Assembly (NCBI GenBank): GCA_025361735.1
Contig: JANYKD010000506.1
Coordinates: 1 to 64,000, forward strand
Reading direction: 5' to 3'
Source: Phycisphaerales bacterium
GTDB taxonomy: Bacteria; Planctomycetota; Phycisphaerae; Tepidisphaerales; Tepidisphaeraceae
DNA length: 64,000 bases
Below are positions 38,642 through 49,327 of this stretch, one piece after another. The notes under the pieces are model-generated. The model was not told the origin of the DNA and made no database searches. It saw only the letters and a list, made by a program, of their open reading frames with translations. A program made the translations under genes and the position numbers. Positions within the stretch are counted from its first letter, which is position 1, and each line of letters begins with the position of its first letter.

Positions 38642-39892
38642 CTACGACGCCGGCGCCCGCCGGGGCCCCGACCGCTGTCGTTGCTCAATCGCCCGACGGT
38701 AGCTCCGCATTTGCTGCTCGTACACTGTATCCGGGTTGTACACCGACAGCACGCGCTCGCGGCTGGCCCGCCCCAGATCGATGCGCAGCCGCTCGTCTCC
38801 CAGCAGCTCGAGCACCCGATCGGCGATCTCTTCCGGCCGCCCAGGCCGCACGAGCCTCCCCACCCTCCCATGTGCCAGTTGTTCTGCAATCCCCCCGGCG
38901 CTCGACCCCACGACTGCTCGTGCCGCCGACATCGCCTCCAGGCAAACGAACGGGAAGTTCTCCCACAAACTGGGAATCACGCACACGGTCGACTCCGCCA
39001 GAACCTCCGGTACTTTCTCCCATTGCACCTTGCCCTTGAAATGCACCACGTCCCGATATGGACCCAGCAGACCCGTCAAATGATCCAGCATCGACACCCT
39101 GGGATCCGGCGAAAATCCCGTATCGCCGACAAACCAGAATTCCGTGCCCGGCCGCGCCTTCACGATCGCAGGAATGGCCCGCACGAGATCAATCACACCC
39201 TTGCGGATCTCCAGCCTGCCCACGAACGTGACCAGCTTGTTCCGCCTCGAACCCGGCGGAATTTCCAGATGACTGGCCCGCGGGGTGAACGGATATGGAT
39301 AACACGACAGTCGCTCTTCCGGCAATCCCAGCACCCGCACCGCACGCCGGCCGATCGCCTCCGAAGGCGCCGCCACCTCATCGGCCGCCAGCACATGTTC
39401 CGACTCTCCGATGTAGTCCGGATGGAACGGCGACCAGAGCACCTTCTGCCCACGCCGCGCTGCCCCCAGCCATATGCGAAACCGTCGCAGCGGCGGAATC
39501 AACGACGCCTCAATCTCTTTCGCCTGCTGTCTTGTCGTGTGCAGTTTCACCACCAGGGGCACGTCCGGCGCCAGCTTCACCGCCTCGGATGCGTCTGCGT
39601 AATAATCCGGCCCCTCCATCAGCTCAAATCCGACCTCGCGGTGTCGCGATGCAAACACCGCCCCGATCCGGGCCGGGAACTTGAAGTGGTCCGGTTCCAG
39701 CACTCGGTGTACGCGCACGCCCCAGGGCGTCTCCTCCACGCCCTCCCGCTGCCGGCTGGATGCAAACACCTCCACCTGGTGCCCGCGCTCCGCCAGCATC
39801 TTCGTGGCCTCCGCGACATACGTGCATATGCCACCATCGGCTGTGTCAGGCGGGTATTCGAAACTGATAAATGCTATCTTCATATCACTCAC
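38642..39892 (-). CDS. GT4-family glycosyltransferase
   Basis: MKIAFISFEYPPDTADGGICTYV, FVGRLEIRKGVIDLVRAIP, VIPSLWENFPFVCLEAMSAARAVVGSSAGGIAEQL. Confidence 0.94.
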   Translation of the reverse strand: MSDMKIAFISFEYPPDTADGGICTYVAEATKMLAERGHQVEVFASSRQREGVEETPWGVRVHRVLEPDHFKFPARIGAVFASRHREVGFELMEGPDYYADASEAVKLAPDVPLVVKLHTTRQQAKEIEASLIPPLRRFRIWLGAARRGQKVLWSPFHPDYIGESEHVLAADEVAAPSEAIGRRAVRVLGLPEERLSCYPYPFTPRASHLEIPPGSRRNKLVTFVGRLEIRKGVIDLVRAIPAIVKARPGTEFWFVGDTGFSPDPRVSMLDHLTGLLGPYRDVVHFKGKVQWEKVPEVLAESTVCVIPSLWENFPFVCLEAMSAARAVVGSSAGGIAEQLAHGRVGRLVRPGRPEEIADRVLELLGDERLRIDLGRASRERVLSVYNPDTVYEQQMRSYRRAIEQRQRSGPRRAPAS

Positions 39893-39916
39893 TCAGCATG
39901 GAAGCCCATCATTCCG

Positions 39917-41284
39917 TCACGCTCCAAACGCATGTCCGTCCAGCCCCGCATCAGGCGTATACGAGCAATCCGGCCCTGTCCGTCCGGAGTCCGCTCGACA
40001 GGCCTCCGCCCCATTTTCACCCAGGACCGCCTTGAGCACTTTCTCCGACGCCCCCCGCCATTCAAACCATTCCGCGGCCAGCCGGCGTGCCCCCGCGCCG
40101 AGCCGCGTCCGCAATGTCGGATCTCTCAGCAGGCTCTCCATGGCCCGTGCCAGGTCCTCCGAGTCGCGCGGCCTGCACAGGCACACGTTTTCACCGTCGA
40201 CAAAGGGCTTCTCCAGCCGACCCCCGCGCGTCGTGACGATCGGCAATCCGTGTGCCGCCGCCGCCGCAAAGGAACTGTTGTTCAGATATACACCGTCCAC
40301 AAACGGCAGCACGCACAGGTCCGCGGCATGCAGATACAATGACGCCATATCGCTGTCATGCGCGAATTCCCCCGTCTGCTCGACCTTTATTCCGGACCTG
40401 CCCGGGATCTTCCGCGACTCGCCGGCCCCCAATTCCACGATCTTCATCTCCAGACGCCGCCGGAATTCGCGCGAGTCGGCATCATTGTCGGCCAGCGGAC
40501 CACCAATCAGCAGCGCCTGCGCGTTCCCCATCAACCCACGCGATGCCAGCATTCCCAGCGCCTCCAGCAGGTTCTCGATCCCCTTCTTCGGGTACACGCG
40601 GCCGAAGTAGACAATCAGAATCGCGTCGTCCGTCAATCCCAGCTTCGCCCGCCCGCGCTGCCGCGCCGCGGCCGCATGACCTTCCGCCATCCGCAGTAGC
40701 GGCGGCGGAGGCACCAGCACAGCCTTCTCCCTGATGCCCGGTCCCCGAGCCGCCAGCAAATCGGCGTGCTGATCACTCAGCACGAGCAACCGGTCGCTGT
40801 CCCGCAACAATGTCCCAAACTGCCCATCCGCGCCCGCGCCGGCAAACCAGCTCGCCGCCCGCGAGCCCCATCGCGAAAGCCGCGTCCGCCCGCTCGTTCC
40901 CCACACGTACTCGAACATGGTAACAAACCGCATCGCCGGCCGGGCATGCTTCGCCATTGTCGCCGCAAAACTGATCATCGGCTCATCGTTGTACTGCGCC
41001 GGAAACAGCAGCAAGGTGCCGTCATATCGCCCCGTTCGCAGACACCGCCATAATCTTCCCACCTCCGACCACCCCCATCCATCCATATCGTCACGGATGC
41101 GCCAACCAAGCGCTGACCCATCACGCACCGCGTCCGATCGCCGCGTCGTCAGCAGTTCCACATCCGCTCCACACGCGGCCAGATTCGCGCACAGGTGCAT
41201 GGCGTGATCCGCTTCGCCGCATTTCATCGGCGGATACGCTCCGGAAATCACCAGCACCCGCGGCCTGCCGCCAACCGACGTCAT
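39917..41284 (-). CDS. GT4-family glycosyltransferase
   Basis: RVLVISGAYPPMKCGEADHAMHL, YFGRVYPKKGIENLLEALGML, VLPFVDGVYLNNSSFAAAAAHGLPIVTTRGG. Confidence 0.92.
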   Translation of the reverse strand: MTSVGGRPRVLVISGAYPPMKCGEADHAMHLCANLAACGADVELLTTRRSDAVRDGSALGWRIRDDMDGWGWSEVGRLWRCLRTGRYDGTLLLFPAQYNDEPMISFAATMAKHARPAMRFVTMFEYVWGTSGRTRLSRWGSRAASWFAGAGADGQFGTLLRDSDRLLVLSDQHADLLAARGPGIREKAVLVPPPPLLRMAEGHAAAARQRGRAKLGLTDDAILIVYFGRVYPKKGIENLLEALGMLASRGLMGNAQALLIGGPLADNDADSREFRRRLEMKIVELGAGESRKIPGRSGIKVEQTGEFAHDSDMASLYLHAADLCVLPFVDGVYLNNSSFAAAAAHGLPIVTTRGGRLEKPFVDGENVCLCRPRDSEDLARAMESLLRDPTLRTRLGAGARRLAAEWFEWRGASEKVLKAVLGENGAEACRADSGRTGPDCSYTPDAGLDGHAFGA

Positions 41285-41330
41285 CACATTAATCCTCAAT
41301 CACGCCTGCCACACGGCTCCGTCGCCAACT

Positions 41331-41990
41331 TCACTGCCAGCTCACGCCTCGGCGGACGATTGCCGCCGGATTCCCCGCCAGAAGCACGTTCTGCTCGTCG
41401 AACGCCTTGGTGATCACCGAGCCGGCCGCCACGACCGACCCATCGGCGATCCTCGCGCCTTTCAACACCTTCACATGACTGCCGATCCATACCCGGCGAC
41501 CGACCACGATCCCGCCTTCCCGCTCGCGTCTTCCCTCATACGCAATCGTGTGCCAGTTCTCATCCAGGAATTCGCACCCCCAGGAAATCACCGTCCCCTC
41601 CCCGATCTCCGTCCGACGGGCCACGATGACATTCGTCGCCCCGGTGACCGTGCATCCCCGCAGAATACAGGTCGCTCCCGGACCCACGTCCACCCGGCAA
41701 CCCTTGCCCAGTGAAACGTCCCCCTCCACCACCAGCTTTCCGCGAACGTGCATGTACGACTTGTCGAAATGCGACAGAAATCCCACTTGGTAGACGCCCA
41801 GGAACAATCGCCCCGCCTTCGTCTCGATGTTCCGGATGCCGCGAATTGTCGTATTGTGATGCGCAAAGATCAGCGCCCCGCGCAGATGACAGTACGCCGA
41901 CTTGGCCAGGCACCGCCCCAGCCGTACATCCGTGTTCGGATCCCGAGCCAGGCGGTAATAACTGCGGAGAAACACGCTCGTCGCGCCCAT
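41331..41990 (-). CDS. LbH acyltransferase (WcaF/maltose acetyltransferase-like)
   Basis: GKGCRVDVGPGATCILRGC, IVVGRRVWIGSHVKVLKGARIADGSVVAAGSVITKAFDEQNVLLAGNPAAIVR. Confidence 0.88.
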   Translation of the reverse strand: MGATSVFLRSYYRLARDPNTDVRLGRCLAKSAYCHLRGALIFAHHNTTIRGIRNIETKAGRLFLGVYQVGFLSHFDKSYMHVRGKLVVEGDVSLGKGCRVDVGPGATCILRGCTVTGATNVIVARRTEIGEGTVISWGCEFLDENWHTIAYEGRREREGGIVVGRRVWIGSHVKVLKGARIADGSVVAAGSVITKAFDEQNVLLAGNPAAIVRRGVSWQ

Positions 41991-41993
41991 GCA

Positions 41994-43133
41994 TTACCTT
42001 TTGCCCGTGCCATTGCCGGTGCCGCTCACCGGATCGCTCCGGCCACCCGCCGCTGCCCGATACGCCTGCAGCGTCTGCATCGCACACCGGTCCCAACTGA
42101 AACGCCGCACGTTCATTGGCTGGCGGGAAACCAGTTCGCTCCGCACCCGGTCGTCCATCATCCCCTGCATCGAGTGGGCCAGCGATTCCGGCGATCGCGG
42201 GTCAAAATACAGCACGCTCTCCCCACCCGTCTCGTGGAACACCTCGATGTCGCTGGCGATCACCGGACAGCCCAGGCTCTGCGACTCCAGCAGCGGAAAA
42301 CCAAATCCCTCCGCCAGCGATGGAAACACGAACGCCTTCGCGTCGCGGTAGGCACGCTGCAGCTCAGCGGTCGACACCACGCCGCAATGCCGCACCCGGC
42401 TTTCCAACCCCATCCGTCGCACTCCCAGTGCTTCATGCACGCTGAACGGCGGACCCACCAGCACCAGGTCCACGCCTTTTGGCCACGCCCGATGCAACAT
42501 GGCTTCAAGCACGACCGCGAAATTCTTGTATCCATTGCGATCGCCCACGTACAACGCATACTCCGGCTCGTGCAGCCGCCCGGCCTCGACCTGCGCCGCG
42601 CTTGCCACGAGGTGGTCCGCCCCCAACTGGGTCACGCGGACCTTCGCCGCCACGTGCGGGTAGAACGCCTTGACCTCGCGAGCCGACGCCTCCGAAACCG
42701 TGACACACACCTTCGCCGCCTCCATGGCCCGCCGTTTGTCCTCCACATGCTCCGCGCAGCCCGGCCAGTAGCACAACCACGGAAACCGCTCCGGGATCAT
42801 GTCGTGCACGGTCACGACTTCCGCAGGTCCTTCCACCAGCGGACGCGTGAAGAACGTGGAATGGAACACGTCGTAACCGCCAAACTCACGCCGGCACCGT
42901 CGCCACGCGGCCCAGGCGCGAATGCGCCCGGGCAGGTCCCGCCGCCGCGGATAATATCCGTTCCGCGGTTCCAGCACGCGGCAATTCCCCGGCACCTCGC
43001 CGTGGATCCCTTCCTTCACCCAGATGTCCACATTCACGCTCGGTTCCATGCGCGAGAGTACCTCGAAGAAATATCGCTGCACGCCGCGCTGAGTCGGATT
43101 CCGCCAGGTGATCCCGTCAACCAGAACTCGCAT
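41994..43133 (-). CDS. GT4-family glycosyltransferase
   Basis: MRVLVDGITWRNPTQRGVQRYFFEVL, YALYVGDRNGYKNFAVVLEAM, VFPSLAEGFGFPLLESQSLGCPVIASDI. Confidence 0.93.
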   Translation of the reverse strand: MRVLVDGITWRNPTQRGVQRYFFEVLSRMEPSVNVDIWVKEGIHGEVPGNCRVLEPRNGYYPRRRDLPGRIRAWAAWRRCRREFGGYDVFHSTFFTRPLVEGPAEVVTVHDMIPERFPWLCYWPGCAEHVEDKRRAMEAAKVCVTVSEASAREVKAFYPHVAAKVRVTQLGADHLVASAAQVEAGRLHEPEYALYVGDRNGYKNFAVVLEAMLHRAWPKGVDLVLVGPPFSVHEALGVRRMGLESRVRHCGVVSTAELQRAYRDAKAFVFPSLAEGFGFPLLESQSLGCPVIASDIEVFHETGGESVLYFDPRSPESLAHSMQGMMDDRVRSELVSRQPMNVRRFSWDRCAMQTLQAYRAAAGGRSDPVSGTGNGTGKR

Positions 43134-43168
43134 TACGCCTTGCCTGCTCTCTGCCGCGGCCATCCCCA

Positions 43169-44179
43169 TCAGATTAATCCCAATCGCTGCTTGATAATCC
43201 ACCACACCCGCTGCCCATGGGCCAGCACTCCCCAGAACCAGCTCTTCCCAGGATTCTTCAGCATCCCCTCGCGGCCGGTCAAGCCGTGAAACGCTCCCTG
43301 CAAAACGGCCGCCTTCTCCCTGGGAAACCACGCTTCCTTCTTCCACGCCTCACGCCAGCAAACTCGCGCTACACGCCGCGCCGCGATGCGATCCATATTG
43401 CGCCGCGCCAGCACGACCTGGTTCCGCCAGCCGTAATACAGCACCGCCTCCCCCACACGCGCCGTCGACCGGCTCACCTTGTGCCACAACTTCGCCCGCG
43501 GCTCATACCAGACCCGCCACCCCGCAGCCTTCGCCCGCAGGCACAAATCAACATCCTCATCATAATACCCGTACGCTGCGTCCAGCATGCCCACTTGCCG
43601 CACCATCTCCGCCCTCAACAGCATGCAACAACCCGTCACAAAGTCCGTCTCTCCGCCGGACGCCTCGCCTGTATCACGTTTGCCCTCGTCCACATGCCTG
43701 GCGATCGGCCACCCCCCAAGGTCAATCCGCCCGCCACCGTACCAAAGCTCATCAGGCCGGCTGTGGTAATAGATCCTCGCCCCCACCACACCGATCGTCG
43801 GATCCGCGTCCGCCGCCGCCACCATCTGGCTCACGAAATCCGCCGCGACCTCCGTGTCGTTGTTCAACAGCAGCACATACTCGGCCCCGTCCGCCAGCGC
43901 CCGATCCATGGCCGCATTGTTCCCGCCGGTAAAGCCGAGGTTTTCCACGTTGGCAATGTGCGTGAACTGCGGGAACTCCCGCGACAGTACCTCGGCCGAG
44001 TCATCACCCGATCCATTCTCCACGACATACACGCGCATTCCTCGATACGTCGCCCCAGCCAATGAGGCGCAGCATTGCAGCGTGTCCACCAACCCTCGCC
44101 AATTGAGTACGATCACCGCCACCGCGGACACTGCGCCCACCACTACACTCGATCCCGCTTCTGTTCCTGTTAAAGACAT
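43169..44179 (-). CDS. GT2-family glycosyltransferase
   Basis: VAVIVLNWRGLVDTLQCCASL, VYVVENGSGDDSAEVL, LLLNNDTEV, YGYYDEDVDLCLRAKAAGW. Confidence 0.93.
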   Translation of the reverse strand: MSLTGTEAGSSVVVGAVSAVAVIVLNWRGLVDTLQCCASLAGATYRGMRVYVVENGSGDDSAEVLSREFPQFTHIANVENLGFTGGNNAAMDRALADGAEYVLLLNNDTEVAADFVSQMVAAADADPTIGVVGARIYYHSRPDELWYGGGRIDLGGWPIARHVDEGKRDTGEASGGETDFVTGCCMLLRAEMVRQVGMLDAAYGYYDEDVDLCLRAKAAGWRVWYEPRAKLWHKVSRSTARVGEAVLYYGWRNQVVLARRNMDRIAARRVARVCWREAWKKEAWFPREKAAVLQGAFHGLTGREGMLKNPGKSWFWGVLAHGQRVWWIIKQRLGLI

Positions 44180-45321
44180 CGGCCGCGTCCTCGCATACCA
44201 GCCGCCGTGGCGATCTGCTCGCGTATCTGCGGAATAACCGCCCGCGACGAGAAACGCTCCCAAATTCGGTCACGCCTCGCTTGCGCCCAATGCCCGCCAA
44301 TCCGCCCCTCGCGGATCATCCCATCAATCGCCTCAGCCATCTGCCGCGGGCAAAAGCCATCTACCACCGCACCTGTCTCGCCAACTTCCTCCGGAGCCCC
44401 GCCTGCCCCTGAAAAGCACGCGACGGCCTTCCCCAGCGACATGGCCTCCAGCACCACGATCGGGCACGGATCCTCCCACGACGTCATCGCCAGCACGTCG
44501 AATCCCCGGTAATAGTCGAGCGGCCGATCGGTGTGCGTCACGAACTCGACCACGGCCCCCACGCCCAGTTTCCGCGCCATGCCCCTGTAAATCTCCCCTT
44601 CCACGCCCCCGATTAACCCTACCCACACGAACCGCACATCGTCCCGCAATCGGCGCAGTTCAACCGCCATCCGCAGCCAGCTTTCCACTCCCTTACGCAT
44701 GTTGGTTTCCCCCGCGCCGCCAATTACATACTTCCCGTCCAAGCGATCTTGTCCCGCCGCCTCCGTTGGTCGCTGATCCATCCGAATGAATTCGGGGATC
44801 ACCTCCACCTGCTCGCCGCCGATCCCCGCCACACGCACCATGGCTTCCCGCACCGCCTCAGCGACGGCGATATATCGGATCGGCCGCCGCACCAATTCCT
44901 CCTCGTGCGATGCGCGATACACCGCAAGATACGAATCCAGTTCATGCACATGCAGAATCATCGGCCGCGCTGGCAACCTGAGCCCGCGGACCAACGGCAA
45001 CGCTGCGACCGAGTTTACATACACCACATCCGGTCCCCATCGTGCGAGTTGCCGCTCCAGGCCCCACTTCGCCAACTTCCGTCGCGCGCGCCTCGACCAC
45101 GTGTTCCCACTCGGCAAGTCCCCAACCACCGCTGTCGGCGCTAATTCTCCGCACCGCCCCGCCAGTGCTCCTCCCTCAAGCGACACTACCATAAACGACA
45201 CATCCGCCGCCAACTCCTCCACGATGTCTAATGCGATCTTCGGCGCCCCCGTTCTGGACAGGCTGTGCAATAGTAGCAATACCTTGAGACGATCCTTCAT
45301 GTCCTTGTTCGACTGCTCCAT
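44170..45321 (-). CDS. GT4-family glycosyltransferase
   Basis: KVLLLLHSLSRTGAPKIALDIVEEL, DVLAMTSWEDPCPIVVLEAMSLGKAVACFSGAGGAPEEV. Confidence 0.92.
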   Translation of the reverse strand: MEQSNKDMKDRLKVLLLLHSLSRTGAPKIALDIVEELAADVSFMVVSLEGGALAGRCGELAPTAVVGDLPSGNTWSRRARRKLAKWGLERQLARWGPDVVYVNSVAALPLVRGLRLPARPMILHVHELDSYLAVYRASHEEELVRRPIRYIAVAEAVREAMVRVAGIGGEQVEVIPEFIRMDQRPTEAAGQDRLDGKYVIGGAGETNMRKGVESWLRMAVELRRLRDDVRFVWVGLIGGVEGEIYRGMARKLGVGAVVEFVTHTDRPLDYYRGFDVLAMTSWEDPCPIVVLEAMSLGKAVACFSGAGGAPEEVGETGAVVDGFCPRQMAEAIDGMIREGRIGGHWAQARRDRIWERFSSRAVIPQIREQIATAAGMRGRGRCL

Positions 45322-45540
45322 TACCGTCTCCGATTGCCGCACACTATCCACGCGCCAAGTCCGTGCCACCAGATGTCTTCAACTCCATTAACATCACAAC
45401 GCAGTCTTAAGATGAAAGGTGAAAGGGCGACAATCTAAATCTGTCCTTGGACTCTGAAAGGGGTTATCAATGCAGATCTGTGAGCCCCAAATACCGCGCT
45501 GAATGCCTATCGATTCTCGAGTGTGACGTCTTTGCTTCGC

Positions 45541-46530
45541 TCAAGGCCTGGGAGCCAGTACCCGTCTGACGCCCAACGCAAGGCTCCGGCGACAGAACCC
45601 CAGAATCGTCCTCGCTGTCCGCCATGATCGGCAGAGCCTTGTCGCCTGCCACATATTCGCCATGGCTCCGGAAAGATCCCCCGCCGAAAGCAGCGTCGCT
45701 GCGCTGCTCGTCGCGTGTTGTGCGAAGCGCTCCCTCGCTTCTCTTACTAGACTCGCAGCTAGTTCCCGGGGCAAGGAATTGCGCGTGATGTCGATTGAGC
45801 GGGCAGCCGCCGCGATGATTTCCCCCCGTCGAAACATCCTCGACGTGGCGGCCCCGGCATGTTCGCGATAACAAACCAATATCTCCGGTTCGAACCACAC
45901 ATCATAATTCAACGCAATCCGCTTCCACATATCCCAATCGAGAACAGGATCGTTGTCGCTCGTGAATCCACCAAGATTCTCATAGGTCGATCGCTTCACC
46001 ACTATTGCCGGACAGCGCACCACATTATCGACCGCAATTCGCTCCAACCAACCATCCAACGTGCCGGCCGTGGTTCGCTCGATTTCGGAGCAGCCAAGCG
46101 GCATTCCGTCGCCATTGACGCGGTTGTAGCGGCACCATGCAGCTCCAACTCGAGTGCGATCTTGAATGCCGTTCCGGAGGCGCTGATAGAAACCTGGCAA
46201 TACGTAATCATCATCGTGAAGGATATGGACCCAGTGCCCCCGAGAGCGCGCAACACACGCATTCCAGTTCCCGGCTACCCCGAGATTGTGTTCCTGACGA
46301 AACACCGCTACGCGATCACCTGCAATGCGCTTAACCGTTGCGGTCATGTCGACTGCTGTGGAACAGTTATCCACGACCTCAATCTGCATCTCCTCGCGGC
46401 CGGGATCTTGATCGAGCACACTCCGCAGAGACTGTTCTAAGTAAGTCGTGCGGTTGAATGTCGGAATCATCACCGACCAGAACGGTCGTTGCAACTCCGA
46501 ACTCACCGGCGATACGCGGGGAAGATTCAT
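45541..46530 (-). CDS. GT2-family glycosyltransferase
   Basis: WSVMIPTFNRTTYLEQSLRSVLDQDPG, IEVVDNCS, VHILHDDDYV. Confidence 0.92.
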   Translation of the reverse strand: MNLPRVSPVSSELQRPFWSVMIPTFNRTTYLEQSLRSVLDQDPGREEMQIEVVDNCSTAVDMTATVKRIAGDRVAVFRQEHNLGVAGNWNACVARSRGHWVHILHDDDYVLPGFYQRLRNGIQDRTRVGAAWCRYNRVNGDGMPLGCSEIERTTAGTLDGWLERIAVDNVVRCPAIVVKRSTYENLGGFTSDNDPVLDWDMWKRIALNYDVWFEPEILVCYREHAGAATSRMFRRGEIIAAAARSIDITRNSLPRELAASLVREARERFAQHATSSAATLLSAGDLSGAMANMWQATRLCRSWRTARTILGFCRRSLALGVRRVLAPRP

Positions 46531-46563
46531 CTGTCCGAGACTCCTCTACACGCAAACGAGAGA

Positions 46564-48282
46564 TTACGTCGCCTCCATATCGAGCGGCTTGGAAAACGGT
46601 TCCATCTCCGTGATCGGCTTCCCAAACGCCAGCTTGGGATACGCGTTCGCTTGTGTATCGACCATCACCTGCAACAGCGAGGGCGTCCCAGGGTCTCTCC
46701 ACAAACACTCGATCGCGTCACTCAGCTTCTCCGGCGTGCTGACCGTCGCCGCCTCAATGCCGTACGCTTTGGCGATCCGCTCGAAATCCGGACAACTGTA
46801 GCCCCACAGCGTGGACTGATAGCGTCCTTCAAAATAGCTCTGCTGAAACTGCCGCACCATGCCGTGGCATTGGTTGTTTACAACCACGATCTTGATCGGC
46901 AGGCGATTGCGCACCACGGTCTGAAGCTCCTGGATGTTCGCTTGGAATCCGCCGTCTCCCGCGATGACCACCACTGGGCGCCCGCAGGCTATGGCCGCAC
47001 CGATCGCGGCTGGAAGAGCAAAGCCCATCGACCCCATCCCGCCGGAGGTCAGAAAGCGCTGTGCCGGTGTTAGCCGAAGCGACTGGGCCGCCCACATCTG
47101 ATGCTGACCCACGTCGACAACGTATGCCGCAGCCGCCTCCGACACTTCGGAAACCTCCCGCATCAGCACATTCGGGTTGATGCCAGGAACGCCGTTCAAT
47201 TCGCCGGTGTCGGGCCATTGCTCGCGCAGAGCGCCAATCTCGCCAAGCCACTCGGCGATGCCTAGCATACGCCGCCCTTCCGCCATGCCGGCCGCAGCCT
47301 CCAGGAACCGCCGCAGGTGCGCAACGTGCGAATGACAACCCGTGACCCGGTTATTGATCTCCCCCGGTTCACAATCAACGTGGAAGAACGGACGATCGCC
47401 CTTGAATCTAATCGGATCCGCACCCGTCTGCCGCACATCCAGACGGCTTCCCAGCACGATCACCAAATCGCTCCTGCCCAGCGCCAGATTCGCCCAGCGG
47501 TTGCCATAACTGCCGATCATGCCCACTCGTAGCGGCGCGCCATGCGACAGCAGGTCCACGCCCATCAAGGAATGAACAACCGGCACGCCGAGATTCGCCA
47601 CGAATCGCCGGAATGCCTCCACTGCCAGCGCACTGCGAACGCCTCCTCCGGCAAGAATCAACGGACGCTTTGCCTGTTTCGTCGCCGCCAGCAATTGTTC
47701 GACAAAATCCCCGGCCGCGGGGTCTGCCGTGTCGGAAATCTCAATCCGTTTGGGCTCGGCGTCAATTTGCACCCTCTGCACATCCATCGGGATGTCCACC
47801 AGCACCGGACCCGGCCGACCGCTCACCGCTGTGCTGAATGCCTCGGCCAGGATCGCCGGCAGTTGCCCGGGATCATCCACCTGCCAGGCCGCCTTGGTAA
47901 TGGGCTTGGCCATGGCCACAATGTCGGTTTCCTGGAACCCCAGTTGCCGTATGGCGCGCTGGCCCTTCTGCTCGTGTCGATTGACCTGGCCCGTGATGAA
48001 GACTGCCGGCGAGGAGTCAAAATGGCAACTTCCGATGCCCGTCAGCAGATTTGTGGCCCCGGGCCCGCTCGTTGCCATTGCAACTCCGGGGGCACCTGTC
48101 ATCCGCCCGATTGCATCCGCTGCGAAGGCCGCCCCCTGCTCATGGTGCATGGATATGACCTTGGGCGCTCCCATCCGGCAACAGGAATCGAGAATGTGGG
48201 TGATCATGCCACCGGACATCTCAAAGACCTGCTCGACGCCCTGCGCCCGAAGAAATCCAGCAAGATAGTCAGATGCTTTCAT
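46564..48282 (-). CDS. Thiamine-diphosphate-dependent acetolactate-synthase-like enzyme (candidate YerE-type C2-branching enzyme)
   Basis: MSGGMITHILDS, MHHEQGAAFAADA (catalytic Glu), TSGPGATNLLTGI, GDGGFQANIQELQTVVRNRLPIKIVVVNN (ThDP motif); genomic context with rfbF/G/H-like genes. Confidence 0.9.
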   Translation of the reverse strand: MKASDYLAGFLRAQGVEQVFEMSGGMITHILDSCCRMGAPKVISMHHEQGAAFAADAIGRMTGAPGVAMATSGPGATNLLTGIGSCHFDSSPAVFITGQVNRHEQKGQRAIRQLGFQETDIVAMAKPITKAAWQVDDPGQLPAILAEAFSTAVSGRPGPVLVDIPMDVQRVQIDAEPKRIEISDTADPAAGDFVEQLLAATKQAKRPLILAGGGVRSALAVEAFRRFVANLGVPVVHSLMGVDLLSHGAPLRVGMIGSYGNRWANLALGRSDLVIVLGSRLDVRQTGADPIRFKGDRPFFHVDCEPGEINNRVTGCHSHVAHLRRFLEAAAGMAEGRRMLGIAEWLGEIGALREQWPDTGELNGVPGINPNVLMREVSEVSEAAAAYVVDVGQHQMWAAQSLRLTPAQRFLTSGGMGSMGFALPAAIGAAIACGRPVVVIAGDGGFQANIQELQTVVRNRLPIKIVVVNNQCHGMVRQFQQSYFEGRYQSTLWGYSCPDFERIAKAYGIEAATVSTPEKLSDAIECLWRDPGTPSLLQVMVDTQANAYPKLAFGKPITEMEPFSKPLDMEAT

Positions 48283-48331
48283 GAAAGATAACCTGCATTA
48301 AACGACCAGCGGTTTTCGCGATTCGCTGGCG

Positions 48332-49327
48332 TCAAACCGAACCGAGCGCCACGACCCTCGCCGGCACACTGCTCGTGCCATCGCGTCCCCGCCCGGCTGC
48401 TGCCTGTCGAGCCCAATTGATCGTCCTCGCCAATCCGTATACTAAACTGACTGTCGGCTTCCATCCCGTCGCCGCCGCAAGGCGGCCCGCATCGCCACAA
48501 AGGTACATCACTTGGTCCGGCCTGTATGGCACTTCCCCAAATCCCAGAGCCAAGGCCGGATCAATTTGATCGCGAATCTGTTCGACAAGGCTCCGCACCG
48601 TTATGGGCGTCCCCGAGGCAAGGTTGAAGAAGCCGTTTGCGGTTGCTGTTCGAGCGATATCTGCCAAGGCGCGGGCAGCATCCTCAACGTAAAGGTAATC
48701 CGTCTTCTGCTCACCCGATGTCAATGCGGGACACTCGCCTGCCATGAGTTTGCGGACGACCGTGGGAATCAGGTGTCGCGTATCATCCATGGGACCGTAG
48801 GTTGCCAGCAGTCGAACCCACGCAAATCGAATACCGGCCAGTTCGCACATCTTCTGCGTCAATAAGCCGGAACAAAGCTTGGCGACACCGTAGACGGTCT
48901 TCGGCCGTGGAGGTAGATCCTCATGCAACGCGATCTCATACGGCCCGTACTCCGCCTGCGAACCCACACCGATCCATGTCCCGCACCTCGCCTCGCGCGC
49001 AATATCGCACAGTTCCAGTGTGCCCGTCACATTGCACGTCAGTTGGCGCGGATCATTGCGGTTCTCGGCTGTTACACCCGCCCACGCCAGGTGAAACACG
49101 GCCTCTGGAGCCATAGCCACGACATCGCGCCGCAATGCGGGGTAGTTTGTCAGATCCCCATGGATAATCTTCACCTGCTCAGCAATCCCTTCCAACCTCC
49201 ACAAGCTGCTATCCGCGCGCACCAAGGCAATCACCTCGTGGCCCTGCTCCACAAGCAGACGCACTAAAAAGGAGCCGAGATGGCCAGAAGCACCTGTAAC
49301 CAGGCAGCGCATTTCACGACCTCGCAA
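48332..49327 (-). CDS. NAD-dependent epimerase/dehydratase/reductase (extended SDR)
   Basis: [34 protein letters not shown]; start overlaps the end of the rfbH-like gene. Confidence 0.9.
   Translation of the reverse strand: MRGREMRCLVTGASGHLGSFLVRLLVEQGHEVIALVRADSSLWRLEGIAEQVKIIHGDLTNYPALRRDVVAMAPEAVFHLAWAGVTAENRNDPRQLTCNVTGTLELCDIAREARCGTWIGVGSQAEYGPYEIALHEDLPPRPKTVYGVAKLCSGLLTQKMCELAGIRFAWVRLLATYGPMDDTRHLIPTVVRKLMAGECPALTSGEQKTDYLYVEDAARALADIARTATANGFFNLASGTPITVRSLVEQIRDQIDPALALGFGEVPYRPDQVMYLCGDAGRLAAATGWKPTVSLVYGLARTINWARQAAAGRGRDGTSSVPARVVALGSV

Noticed and set aside
38681-40342. 553-aa plus-strand ORF
   Set aside because: Antisense to two well-supported GT4 genes; Arg/His/Pro-rich composition without domains, a high-GC shadow ORF.
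41748-43289. 513-aa plus-strand ORF
   Set aside because: Antisense to the LbH acyltransferase and GT4 genes; compositional artefact.
45370-45540. Possible gene remnant in the 170-bp gap between GT genes
   Set aside because: No frame gave recognisable homology to neighbouring genes.
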